NCBI RefSeq assembly: GCF_040567655.1
Contig: NZ_JBEXAC010000001.1
Span: 682,001 to 746,000 of the forward strand
From: Chitinophaga sp. H8
GTDB lineage: Bacteria > Bacteroidota > Bacteroidia > Chitinophagales > Chitinophagaceae
Reading direction: 5' to 3'
Length of the DNA stretch: 64,000 nucleotides
How positions within the stretch are numbered: the stretch's first letter is position 1; every line of letters begins with the position of its first letter. Positions 28,081 through 38,200 of the stretch are shown here, piece by piece. The translations under genes were made by a program, and so were the position numbers. Under the pieces are notes generated by a model. That model had not been told where the DNA came from, ran no database searches, and saw only the letters and a program-made list of their open reading frames with translations.

Positions 28081-28520
28081 CTTCTCCGGTTTTGACTGTT
28101 ATGATGAACCACATTGATCATTTTGGTACGTTGGGACGAATGTAATTCATCATAAATTACGGGTATTTGCATGCTTTGGTTCTACAAGTTAAGTAACTTT
28201 AACATTCTTTTGCGATCCGCTGCATGCCGGGTTAATGAAGCAGGCAGCTATTGCGGCAGTGAAAATGGCAATCATTACCGGTAGGGAAGCACATCGTTAC
28301 TATGCCAGGACAATCCTTCTGTATGAGGAATTATAAATATATGAAAACGGAAAGAAATTTTGACGGAACTTTGCGCTGACAACGGGGATACCACCGGCCC
28401 ATAAGGAGGTGGCTATTCCGGGGTGATGAAAGCATGTGACAGGATCACATGCGCAGGATAAATAACATATTAAGTGTAAACCGGTTAGTAGGGTTTACCA
28501 GGCTTTAAACGACAATAATT
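28081..28520. other. Gene-free interval with three consecutive hairpins before mutS2
   Basis: No credible gene was found in these 440 bases. The part from about 28355 resembles a promoter (AATTTTGACGGAACTTTGC) followed by three stems: CCACC/GGTGG (28391-28412, with imperfect extension), GCATGTGA/TCACATGC (28432-28452, 5-base loop, perfect) and GTAAACC/GGTTTAC (28476-28498). They make up a possible structured leader ending about 22 bases before the MutS2 start. Confidence 0.5.
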
Positions 28521-30632
28521 TTGAAATACTTTCCTGATTCTGCATTGGTGCAGTTGGAATTTGATAAAATTCAGGCATTGCTGCAAGAGCATTGCAAAAC
28601 TGAACTTGGGAAGCAAATGGCAGCCGATCTGCGTTTGCATACACATATAGACTATGTGAAAACGGCGCTGCAACAAGCGCATGAGTATAAACAACTTACG
28701 CTTTTACAGGAACATTTCCCGAATGATTATATCCTGAACCTGAAGAGTGAACTGCGCTTGCTGGGCATACAGGGAGCTATCCTGAGCGGAGAGCAGGTGA
28801 TGCACCTGCGCAAGCTGGCAGAAAGCATGGGAAGTATTTTCCGCTTTTTTGACAGCGACCGTAAAATACAATATGCCGGTTTGCACGAAGTGATTGCTCA
28901 CACGTATTTTGAAAAGAAGATCACGGTGATGATAGATCAGGTGCTGGATGAAGTAGGTCAGATACGTGACAATGCTACCCCGGAGCTGGCCAGGATCAGG
29001 ATGCAGCTGTTCCGCAAGCGGAATGACCTGCGCCGTGCTTTTGACCGCATGCTGCAAAAGATGCAGAAACAGGGTTACCTGGCCGACATTGAAGAAGCAT
29101 TCTTAAACGGCAGAAGGGTAGTAGCTATTTTTGCAGAGAATAAACGGATGGTGAAAGGGATTATCCATGGGGAATCAGACACCCGGAAAACCGCTTTCAT
29201 AGAACCGGAAGAAACGATAGAGCTGAATAACGATATATTTTCACTGGAAAGAGAAGAAGCCAGGGAAGTATATAAGATCCTGAAGGAACTAACCGCATCC
29301 CTCAGCAGTTATTCCGATTTGCTGAATAACTATCACAGCATCCTGGGTATCTACGACTTTATTAGAGGGAAAGCGAAGCTGGCACTGGACATGGATGGTA
29401 ATTATCCTATGCTGGTACCACATGCACAGCTCCACCTCACAGAGGCCTATCACCCTTTGTTACTGTTGTATAACCGCCGTAATAAAAAGCCTACCATCCC
29501 CATTAACCTGTCATTAAACAGGGATCAGCATATCCTGGTGATCAGCGGCCCCAATGCCGGTGGTAAAACGGTGACAATGAAAACGGTGGGGCTGATACAG
29601 ATCATGCTACAGGCCGGATTGCTGGTGCCGGTGCATCCCAGTTCCCAGATAGGGATCTTTAAACAGCTGATGATCCATATCGGGGATACACAGTCGCTGG
29701 AATTTGAATTGAGTACATACAGCTCCCATCTGAAAAACATGAAGTACTTCATGGAAAATGCAAATGGGAAAACGCTGTTTTTTATAGATGAATTGGGAAG
29801 CGGTTCCGATCCAAACCTGGGCGGTGCTTTTGCGGAAGTGATTATGGAGGAGCTGGCTAAAAAGCACGCATATGGTATTGTTACCACACACTACCTGAAC
29901 CTGAAAGTAATGGCCAACAAAGTAAAGGGCATTATTAACGGTGCTATGGGTTTTGATGAGCAAAACCTGCTGCCTATGTATAAGCTCCTGGTAGGCAAGC
30001 CCGGGAGCTCTTACACCTTCTCTATTGCAGAGCGTATAGGCCTGAATCCTGCGCTGATCAACAAGGCCAAACAACTGGTAGATGAAGGGCATTTTCAGCT
30101 GGATAAGCTGCTGAACAAAGCAGAACAGGACCTGCAGAAGGTAGAATCTAAAGAAAAGGAATTGCAGAAGCTCCTGAAAGAAAATGAGCGGATGAAAAAG
30201 GAGTATGAAGTGCTCGCAGACAAGGAACGGAAGCATCAGCAATATATGTTGCTGCGGCTGCAGAACCAGATTAAGGAAGATGACCTGGACTACCTGAAGG
30301 ATATGGAACGGAAATTGAAGCAGATCGTAATTGAATGGAAACGTGCAGACGATAAGGAAAAGGTAATGAAGCAGGCAGAAGCCCTGTTGTTCCGCAAAAG
30401 AGAAAAACAGATCAACGATAAGATCCAGAAGAAGGTGCAGGATAAGTTCCAGGAAGTGGGTGGTAATTGTAAGGTAGGCGACCAGGTAAAAATTAAAAGT
30501 AATAACCAGGTAGGAAAGCTCCTGGAAATCCGCGACAAGAGGGCTATTGTGCAGCTGGGAAATATTCCTATCAATGTAAAGCTGAGCGACCTGATTGTTG
30601 TAACAGAAAAGCCCAAAGAGAAAGTAGGATAA
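28521..30632 (+). CDS. mutS2: MutS2-like ATPase without visible Smr domain
   Basis: MutS2 proteins bind branched DNA or stalled ribosomes and hydrolyse ATP. Motifs are Walker A GPNAGGKT (343-350), the STYSSHLKNM signature (about 398) and Walker B FFIDELGSGSDP (420-431). A coiled-coil insert lies at about 515-640, with many K/E/Q residues, and the end is an SH3/KOW-like strand set (GDQVKIKS to SDLIVV). The Smr nuclease domain usual at the C-terminus of MutS2 is not seen; the protein stops at 703 residues, and no Smr-like sequence follows the stop. An in-frame stop lies 15 bases upstream and there is no ATG, so a TTG start at 28521 is the only reasonable choice. Confidence 0.88.
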   Translation: MKYFPDSALVQLEFDKIQALLQEHCKTELGKQMAADLRLHTHIDYVKTALQQAHEYKQLTLLQEHFPNDYILNLKSELRLLGIQGAILSGEQVMHLRKLAESMGSIFRFFDSDRKIQYAGLHEVIAHTYFEKKITVMIDQVLDEVGQIRDNATPELARIRMQLFRKRNDLRRAFDRMLQKMQKQGYLADIEEAFLNGRRVVAIFAENKRMVKGIIHGESDTRKTAFIEPEETIELNNDIFSLEREEAREVYKILKELTASLSSYSDLLNNYHSILGIYDFIRGKAKLALDMDGNYPMLVPHAQLHLTEAYHPLLLLYNRRNKKPTIPINLSLNRDQHILVISGPNAGGKTVTMKTVGLIQIMLQAGLLVPVHPSSQIGIFKQLMIHIGDTQSLEFELSTYSSHLKNMKYFMENANGKTLFFIDELGSGSDPNLGGAFAEVIMEELAKKHAYGIVTTHYLNLKVMANKVKGIINGAMGFDEQNLLPMYKLLVGKPGSSYTFSIAERIGLNPALINKAKQLVDEGHFQLDKLLNKAEQDLQKVESKEKELQKLLKENERMKKEYEVLADKERKHQQYMLLRLQNQIKEDDLDYLKDMERKLKQIVIEWKRADDKEKVMKQAEALLFRKREKQINDKIQKKVQDKFQEVGGNCKVGDQVKIKSNNQVGKLLEIRDKRAIVQLGNIPINVKLSDLIVVTEKPKEKVG

Positions 30633-30704
30633 GAAATGCTCCGGCAATAAATCTACCGCCGGCAGCGTTCAGCATGTTTGAATCATACTTAATTTGAATT
30701 GATC

Positions 30705-31580
30705 ATGGAGGTAGCTAAAAGATTACGTGCACCGGTATACCGGGTAAATAATGTGGAAGGCTCTCAGTTTCACATTCACAGAATGTTTGGCTCAGATCCG
30801 ATACTGCAGAAAATTGCTATTCCGCACCGGCATGATGGTTATAGTATTGGTATCCTTATCCGGGGCAGTATCAGACAAACGGTAGACTTTAAAGAGGAAA
30901 CTATTACAGCCCCTGCAATCATGCTGTTGGAACCGGACCAGGTGCATCAGCATGATCTGAATGCCGACTGTGAGGTGATCCATATTAACTTTTCACGCGA
31001 CTTCCTGGTACCGGAAACCATCGGGGTGGTCAGTTGCTGGCAGTGTGTATTCAGCTCTTCCGGTGTATTAAAACTCAATGATCATGAGATGCAGGAAGTG
31101 ATGGCTTATGCCAGGCTGATAGATGCTGAATTCAAAAGTGATAAGATCCGGAAAGAAGCCGTGATCCGCAACCTGTTAAGCGCCTTTATTATTGCCTGCG
31201 GGCGTATCGCTCAACCCGCAGAGCTGATGCTGAATAATGAGTCGGCCCAGCATACAATGGCCAGACAATTTAAAATGCTGGTGGATACTCATTTCCGGGA
31301 AAAAGTGCAGGTAAGTGATTATGCAGAACTGCTGTTTGTAACCCCCGGCCATCTCAATGATACCGTAAAAGCCATATTTGACAGAAGCGCCAAGCAGGTG
31401 ATTGACTCCAAAAGGGTAACAGAGGCTAAACGCCTGCTCTATTGGGGACAGCACTCCATTAAAGAGATTTGCTGGCAGCTGAAATTTGAAGATGATGCTT
31501 ATTTTAACCGGTTCTTTAAAAAGCATACCGGTTTTACGCCAGCTACTTTCCAGAAAAACAGCCGGGATAGTTATCAATAA
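30705..31580 (+). CDS. AraC-family transcriptional regulator with cupin sensor
   Basis: The 291-residue protein has a cupin-like N-terminal domain (about 15-160, with IPHRHDGYSIGILIRGS and the metal-site-like histidines of PDQVHQHDL). An AraC double HTH covers about 195-290 and ends with the typical FEDDAYFNRFFKKHTGFTPATFQ. The ATG at 30705 was chosen; the TTG six bases upstream only adds two residues. It is convergent with the LytTR gene at 31613. Regulators of this shape usually sense a small organic compound; the target genes cannot be named. Confidence 0.93.
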   Translation: MEVAKRLRAPVYRVNNVEGSQFHIHRMFGSDPILQKIAIPHRHDGYSIGILIRGSIRQTVDFKEETITAPAIMLLEPDQVHQHDLNADCEVIHINFSRDFLVPETIGVVSCWQCVFSSSGVLKLNDHEMQEVMAYARLIDAEFKSDKIRKEAVIRNLLSAFIIACGRIAQPAELMLNNESAQHTMARQFKMLVDTHFREKVQVSDYAELLFVTPGHLNDTVKAIFDRSAKQVIDSKRVTEAKRLLYWGQHSIKEICWQLKFEDDAYFNRFFKKHTGFTPATFQKNSRDSYQ

Positions 31581-31612
31581 GACGGCCTGTTTCCTGGATA
31601 TTACAACCGGCT

Positions 31613-32302
31613 TTACAGCTTATCCTTTAGTTTAAGGAGGTTCATTTTGAAGGTTTGTCCTACAGGAAGCGTAGCCCCCTGTATAATGACGTGGCGCACA
31701 CCAATTGTTTCTACTTTTTCTGCAGCGATAATATAGGATTTATGAATACGGATGAAACGTTGGGCGGGCAATAGCTTCTCCATTTCAGCAGTAGTCGCAT
31801 TTACCACCAGCGACCTGTTTTCCAGGAATACCTTCACATAATTACCCAGGCTTTGTATATAATAGATGTCGTCTGCCTCTACGGTAGTTTGTGTATTACC
31901 GGTTTTTAATTCCAGCGTAGCAGCAGTAGGTGCCGTGGTAGTATCCCCCTGCTGGATTACTTTATTCACTGCTTTCAGGAAGCGGGAAAAGCTGATGGGC
32001 TTTAACAGATAATCCACCACATCATACTCATAGCTTTCCAGTGCAAACTCGCTATAGGCCGTAGTAACAATAACCTGTGGCCTGTTGGGTAATGTTTTCA
32101 GCAGGTCAAATCCGGTAAGTTCTGGCATATTAATATCCAGGAAAAGGATATCCACCCGCTCCCGGTGCAGCATATTGGCAGCTTCCAGGGCATTGTAACA
32201 ATTACCGATTATTTTCAGTGCCTGTACTTTTGCAATATGTGCTTCCAGCACATAATGTGCGCCTAACTCATCGTCTACAATCAGGCAGTTTAATTTATTC
32301 AT
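31613..32302 (-). CDS. LytTR-type response regulator
   Basis: This is a receiver plus LytTR DNA-binding protein of 229 residues. The receiver has the acidic pair VDDE (10-12), the phosphorylated Asp56 in LFLDINMPE and Lys in DYLLKPI. The LytTR domain begins near 140 (DDIYYIQSLGNYVKVF) and carries the typical FIRIHKSYIIAAEKVE. The start overlaps the stop of the sensor kinase by 8 bases, so they form one two-component operon. The unit is divergent from the RND efflux operon, which makes that pump a plausible target. Confidence 0.94.
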   Translation of the reverse strand: MNKLNCLIVDDELGAHYVLEAHIAKVQALKIIGNCYNALEAANMLHRERVDILFLDINMPELTGFDLLKTLPNRPQVIVTTAYSEFALESYEYDVVDYLLKPISFSRFLKAVNKVIQQGDTTTAPTAATLELKTGNTQTTVEADDIYYIQSLGNYVKVFLENRSLVVNATTAEMEKLLPAQRFIRIHKSYIIAAEKVETIGVRHVIIQGATLPVGQTFKMNLLKLKDKL

Positions 32303-33305
32303 GTGTATCCAATACTAAACTTAAAGAAGTATAATATACTTTATTTTCTTCGTATGATGACAGGGTGTGGGTATTCGCATACATTAATTCCAGCCGCTGC
32401 TGTACGTTGCTGAGTCCCACCCGGGTAGATGACACCAGTTGCCGGCTTTCCGGTACGGTGTTGCTGATCTTCATGAAGAGTGTCTTATCCTTTACCTGCA
32501 GTTCTACTTTGATATAGGAACCTTGTATGCAGGCAGGTGCATATTTAAAGGCATTTTCAATGAAAGCGATTAATATCAGGGGTGCAATAAACAGGCCCTG
32601 TTCATCCCCTCTCTTTTTGAAGTTCACGCGGCAGCGCTGCCGGATACGGGCCCTTTCCAGGTGCATGTAGTTCCGTATAAACTGCAGTTCATCTGTAAGG
32701 GGTACCCGTTGTTTCTGGGAGCTTTCCAGCTGGTAGCGCATCAGCTCGGAGATACTGAGTATCAGCTCCGGTGTTTTTTTGGGAAAGCGCAGGCTCACCC
32801 CATAGAGGTTGTTCAGGGTATTAAAGAAGAAATGGGGGTTTAGCTGGCTTTGCAGGTATTGAATTTCCTTTTCCCGTAGTAATAGCGAGTTTTTCAGTTC
32901 TTTGGTCTGTTGGGTGGTTTGCCGGTATAAATACAACACGCCAATTCCCACAAACAGGAATACGGTATTAAAAGCCAGGTCATCTATCCAGGACGATCCG
33001 TCATCCGTATAATGGAATATGTTGGTCCGGATCAGCGACAACAACAGGGTAGAAGTGATCAGGTAAGTCAGCAGTAACAAAGCATATCTCCAGTACCGCT
33101 GCTGGTCCGTCAGCTGTCTTAATATAAATACATTGTGTATAACGGTGAGGCAGTATACCAGGGTTACCAGGGTGGTATTATACGCCAGGTATTTAAGATT
33201 ATTTTCCGGAGGCCCGTAGTGTTTGGTGATCAGATAATTCAATAGCAGCGTAAGTGCCAGAAGAAAGATATTAGCCAGCCAGCTATTGTAAAATACTTGT
33301 TTCAT
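32295..33305 (-). CDS. LytS-type sensor histidine kinase
   Basis: Four or more hydrophobic segments occupy residues 10-130, followed by a short coiled coil (KELKNSLLLREKEIQYLQ). The His_kinase (PF06580-like) motif LNPHFFFNTLNNL carries the phosphorylated His158, and an HATPase region with FIENAFKYAP follows. There is no extra sensory domain, so the membrane part itself is the sensor. The kinase phosphorylates the LytTR regulator encoded with it (8-base overlap). The signal is unknown. The gene starts at 33305 and heads a two-gene minus-strand operon. Confidence 0.93.
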   Translation of the reverse strand: MKQVFYNSWLANIFLLALTLLLNYLITKHYGPPENNLKYLAYNTTLVTLVYCLTVIHNVFILRQLTDQQRYWRYALLLLTYLITSTLLLSLIRTNIFHYTDDGSSWIDDLAFNTVFLFVGIGVLYLYRQTTQQTKELKNSLLLREKEIQYLQSQLNPHFFFNTLNNLYGVSLRFPKKTPELILSISELMRYQLESSQKQRVPLTDELQFIRNYMHLERARIRQRCRVNFKKRGDEQGLFIAPLILIAFIENAFKYAPACIQGSYIKVELQVKDKTLFMKISNTVPESRQLVSSTRVGLSNVQQRLELMYANTHTLSSYEENKVYYTSLSLVLDTHE

Positions 33306-33978
33306 TGCGTTCCAGTCCCCGTTTTCAAAGGAAAGTTACCGGGTAAATTTTAAATGGTTATGATAAATATGACATATTGCATTCATCATTTTGCAGTAGC
33401 TATTGATCAATTAGATTTTTACTAATCATATTTAAAAGACAATTTTGCACTAAATATTTGAATATGTATCTTTTTTCTACACAGTCGCTTTATTTACCGG
33501 CCACCTATCGGAGGAGATATTGCCCTGTGGTTGCACCTGCTGGCACGCTAATGTCAAACGAAAGTAAAGAAAATAGTGGCTTCCGTGAAAAGTACAACTA
33601 ATACCGTAATTATTTAAACCTCCGGTAATATTCAATTATTTACTTTTGCATCATGAGTACCGGAAAAGTTTACCGGGTTTATTCAGGCTTTTGCTGTAGC
33701 GGTATGTTGAATCATACTGTTCGAAAAACAGAGAAATGAAGAATTAATTTGCGGAAATCTGCTATTCCTTAGGAACTTTTTACTTACAGTGAAGTAACAA
33801 AGCACTGTAGTTGTACGTATAAGTAGCGATGCGTGCCCCCCGGGTACATATTTAGTACCTGTTCTGTAATCTACAACCCAATTAGCTGTCTTAGAAACTA
33901 ATACTGCAAAGTAAGCGGTAAAGCTATGCTTTTGCCTAGACAGACATCTTTTAGTTCAATAAATAAACACACACAAAC
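33306..33978. other. Long gene-free region between kinase and RND pump
   Basis: These 673 bases hold no credible gene; the best short frame, 33653-33748, is 31 residues and has no support. A TACTTTTG box at 33641-33648 matches the -7 pattern and would start a transcript about 325 bases before the adaptor gene. A small inverted repeat (GGTAC/GTACC near 33842-33858) is also present. This is a plausible long leader or separate small transcript, but neither is proven. Confidence 0.5.
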
Positions 33979-35160
33979 ATGAAACCTTTGTCAAAACCAA
34001 TTTTTGCAAACATGCCGGGAGGCTTTATCTATAGTGTTGTCATCATGGCGTTATTGTCAGGTTGCGGTGCATCAGTGGCCAATACAGAAACGAAGCAACC
34101 TGTTACTGCCTTGCCGGTATTAAACATCAGCACAGTACCAGCTACTACTTACCGGGAGTATACAGCTACCCTGGAAGGTAAAGTAAACGTAGAGATACGT
34201 CCGCAGGTAGAAGGTGTGCTTGATAAGATTTATGTAGATGAGGGCGCTTTTGTAAAAGCGGGACAACCGTTGTTCAAGATCCATGACCGCCCTTATGAAG
34301 AACAACTAAGCAATGCCAATGCTACTTTACAGGCAGCACAGGCCAATATGCAGAAGGCACAGCTGGAAGTAGACCGGCTTACCCCGCTGGTACAGAATAA
34401 TGTAGTAGCGGAGGTGCAGTTGAAAACAGCACAATCTGTTTACCAGTCGGCCAAAGCAAGCGTAGCACAGGCACAGGCCATGGTAGGCAGTGCACGTATC
34501 AACCTGGGCTTTACCCAGATCAATGCACCGGTTAGCGGATATATAGGCAGGATTCCTTACAAAGCGGGCAGCCTGGTAGGAAGGGCAGAAACGCAGCCAC
34601 TTACTTTGTTGTCTGATGTAAATGAAGTGTACGCTTACTTTGCGATGAGTGAAACAGACTTCCTGCAGTTTAAAAATGAAACAGCCGGGAATACCATTGC
34701 GGATAAAGTAAAACAAATGCCGCCGGTAGATCTGGTACTTTCTGATAATAGTGTATATCCTCAAAAAGGGAAAATAGAAACGATGCAGGGCCAGTTTGAC
34801 AAAAATATCGGCACCATCAGTTTCCGGGCTACATTCCCTAATGCAGCAGGTTTACTCCGCTCAGGCAATACCGGTAAAATAAGGATTCCGGAAGAGTTTG
34901 CAGCAGCATTGGTAGTACCGCAATCCGCCACTTTTGAGCTGCAGGATAAGGTGTTTGTATTTGTAGTGGCAGACAGCAATAAAGTAGCCAGCAAACCTAT
35001 CACGGTAGCAGGTAAAAGCGGTGCTTACTACTTCGTGGAGAAAGGGGTGAAAGCGGGCGACCGTATAGTATATACCGGACTTGACCGTTTACAGGATGGG
35101 GCAGTGATTACCCCGCAGCCGATGTCTATGGACAGCCTGCTGAAAGTAAAACCCCTGTAG
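33979..35160 (+). CDS. RND efflux periplasmic adaptor (membrane fusion protein)
   Basis: AcrA-type adaptors link the inner-membrane pump to the outer-membrane channel. The 393-residue protein has a lipoprotein signal with Cys near 31 (LLSGCGAS). Lipoyl half-motifs lie around 60-100 (VNVEIRPQVEGVLDKIYVDEGAFVK), with a helical hairpin (about 110-180, many Q and A) and beta-barrel and membrane-proximal domains (about 200-370). It is the first gene of the three-gene pump operon; the pump gene follows after 84 bases. Substrates could be antibiotics, dyes or lipids. Confidence 0.95.
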   Translation: MKPLSKPIFANMPGGFIYSVVIMALLSGCGASVANTETKQPVTALPVLNISTVPATTYREYTATLEGKVNVEIRPQVEGVLDKIYVDEGAFVKAGQPLFKIHDRPYEEQLSNANATLQAAQANMQKAQLEVDRLTPLVQNNVVAEVQLKTAQSVYQSAKASVAQAQAMVGSARINLGFTQINAPVSGYIGRIPYKAGSLVGRAETQPLTLLSDVNEVYAYFAMSETDFLQFKNETAGNTIADKVKQMPPVDLVLSDNSVYPQKGKIETMQGQFDKNIGTISFRATFPNAAGLLRSGNTGKIRIPEEFAAALVVPQSATFELQDKVFVFVVADSNKVASKPITVAGKSGAYYFVEKGVKAGDRIVYTGLDRLQDGAVITPQPMSMDSLLKVKPL

Positions 35161-35244
35161 TATCTATTGCAGTAAACCAGAAAATGTTGATTGCCTGATG
35201 CACTGGCGGTATTGTAAACAGCCAGGCTTAAAATCTTATTGAAA

Positions 35245-38200
35245 ATGTTAAGAAAATTCATAGAAAGACCCGTATTAGCTACGGTAGTATCCATCATACT
35301 GGTATTGCTGGGCGGACTTTCATTATTTACGCTTCCGGTTACCCAGTTTCCGGAAATTGCACCACCCAGCGTAGCTGTAACAGCTACCTATCCAGGTGCC
35401 AATGCGGAAGTAGTGGCCCGCTCTGTAGCCACTCCTATTGAAGAAGCCGTGAATGGGGTAGAGAACATGACCTATATGACCTCTACTTCCAATAACGATG
35501 GCTCCATGTCATTGAATATCTATTTCAAGCTGGGAACAGACCCGGATCTGGCTGCGGTAAACGTACAGAATCGTGTATCTAAAGCCGTGAGCCTGCTTCC
35601 TACCGAAGTAGTGCAGGCGGGGATCTCTACCCAGAAGCAGCAGAATAGTATGATCATGGTGGTAAACCTCTTCAGTGATGTAGAGGCTTATGATGAAACC
35701 TTTCTGCAGAACTATGCTAAAATAAATATCATCCCGGAAATGCAGCGTGTGAACGGAGTAGGGCAGGCGATGGTATTTGGTGCCAAAGACTATTCCATGC
35801 GGATATGGCTGAAACCGGAACGTCTGGCAGCTAATAAATTATCGCCGCAGGATGTGTTAACGGCAATCAGGGAGCAGAACGTAGAGGCTGCACCGGGCCG
35901 TTTTGGAGAAAGCAGCAGTGAAGCATTTGAATATGTGATCAAGTATAAAGGTAAGCTGAACCAGCATGAACAATATGAAGACATTATCCTGAAAGCGAAT
36001 GCAGACGGATCTGTATTGCGCCTGAAAGATGTGGCCCGCGTAGAGTTTGGCGCCTTTACTTATAGCAATGACACCAAAGTAAACGGTAAGAAAGGTATTG
36101 GGATGGCACTGTATCAGACTGCCGGTTCCAACGCCAATGAAATCCAGGTAGCTGTGAATAAGCTGATGGAAAAAGCCAGTAAGTCATTTCCTGCCGGGGT
36201 GAAATATGCGAACATCTATAGTACCAAAGAGTACCTGGACGAATCGATTGATCAGGTAAAACATACGCTGATAGAAGCTTTTATCCTGGTATTTATAGTG
36301 GTGTTTATATTCCTGCAGGATTTCCGTTCTACGCTGATACCAGCTATTGCGGTACCGGTAGCGATCATTGGTACTTTCTTTTTCATGCAGTTGTTTGGTT
36401 TTACGATCAACCTGCTGACATTGTTTGCCCTGGTACTGGCGATTGGTATTGTGGTGGATGATGCCATTGTGGTGGTGGAGGCGGTGCACGCCAAAATGCA
36501 GCGTATCAATATGTCGCCCAGGGATGCCACTATATCCTCTATGCAGGAGATCTCCGGTGCTATCATATCTATTACCATGGTGATGGCCGCAGTGTTTATA
36601 CCGGTGGGTTTCATGGAAGGCCCGGCAGGGGTGTTTTACCGGCAGTTTGCCTTCACGATGGCGATTGCCATCCTGATCTCTGCGGTAAACGCATTAACAC
36701 TGAGCCCTGCTTTGTGTGCGCTGTTATTGAAAAATACGCATGGAGAGGAAGCACATGGTGTTAAGGTAGCTACCAAAGGATTTGGTAAAAGATTCTTTAC
36801 CGCCTTTAATACAGGCTTCGAAGCAATGACGGGCAAGTATGTACGCAGCCTGCAGTTCCTGGTACGTCGTAAGTGGGTGGCATTGGGGGGCCTGGTGTTG
36901 ATAGGCGGCGCTACTTTCTGGATGCTGAAAACCACACCCACCGGATTTATTCCTACGGAAGACCAGGGATTTATCGTGTATTCCATTACAATGCCCCCGG
37001 GTGCCTCCCTGGAACGTACCACAGAAGTAGTACGCAAGGTGGAAGGTATCATGAAAGACATGGAATCTGTAAACCAGTACCTGAGCGTATCCGGTTTAAA
37101 TATTATGACCAACTCCATCAGTTCCTCTTATGCAGTAGGTTTTGTGAAGATGAAACCACATGTGGAACGGGGAGCTGTAAAAGATCTGCACGCCATTATG
37201 GGGCAGATGAACGAGCGACTGGCAGGAATAAAAGAAGCGAATATCTTCCTCTTTAATATGCCTACCGTTCCAGGGTTCAGTAACATGGACGGATTTGAGG
37301 TGATTGTTCAGGACCGTACGGGTGGCAAACTGGATAAGCTGGGAGAAACCGCTTACGGACTCATTGGCGAGCTGATGAAGCGGAAGGAAATAGCTTTTGC
37401 GTTCACCACTTTCAACACCGGCAACCCGCAGTATACGCTTGAAGTAGATGAAAAGAAAAGTAAACAGCTGGGCGTTTCCGTGAGTGAGATCCTACAAACG
37501 CTGCAGGTGTATTATGGTAGTATGTTCGCTTCTGACTTTAACCGGTTTGGGAAATACTACCGGGTGATTGTGCAGGCAGATGCACCATTGCGTGCACAAC
37601 CGGAATCATTGAATGGTGTATATGTAAAAAATAACCTGGGTGAAATGGTACCGGTCAACAGTGTGGTAGCATTAAAGCGGGTATACGGACCGGAAACGGT
37701 AACACGTAATAACCTGTTTAATTCTGTTACCATCAATGGACAGGCTAAACCAGGGTACAGTTCCGGGGATGCCATCAAAGCCGTAGAAGAGGTGGCCAGT
37801 CAGTATCTGCCCCGTGGTTACAGCTACGAATGGGTAGGTATGACCAAGGAAGAAATCAGTGCAGGCGGTCAGGCCGGACTTATATTCATGCTTTGTCTGG
37901 TGTTTGTATACTTCCTGCTTGCAGGGCAATATGAGAGCTATCTTTTGCCTTTCTCTGTAATCCTGTCTATTCCATTAGGAATCTTCGGAGTGTTTGTATT
38001 CATTAAGATGTTCGGTATTGATAACAATATTTATGTACAGGTAGGGTTGATTATGCTGATCGGGTTGCTGGCAAAGAATGCGATCCTGATTGTAGAATAT
38101 GCCGTACAGCGCCGCCGGAGTGGTATGGGCTTGCTGGCATCAGCACTGGAAGCCGCGAAGCTGCGGTTGCGGCCTATCCTGATGACATCCTTTGCCTTTA

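Noticed and set aside
29607..30647. Long minus-strand open frame of 346 codons inside mutS2
   Set aside because: It lies exactly opposite the well-supported mutS2 coding sequence, and its composition (many H, Q, F and L) is typical of an antisense shadow.
33653..33748. Short frame of 31 residues after the TACTTTTG box
   Set aside because: It has no recognisable motif, no ribosome-binding signal and is too short to trust; mentioned only as a possible leader peptide.
36636..37118. Minus-strand frame inside the RND pump gene
   Set aside because: It lies opposite a highly conserved AcrB-type coding sequence and has no independent support.
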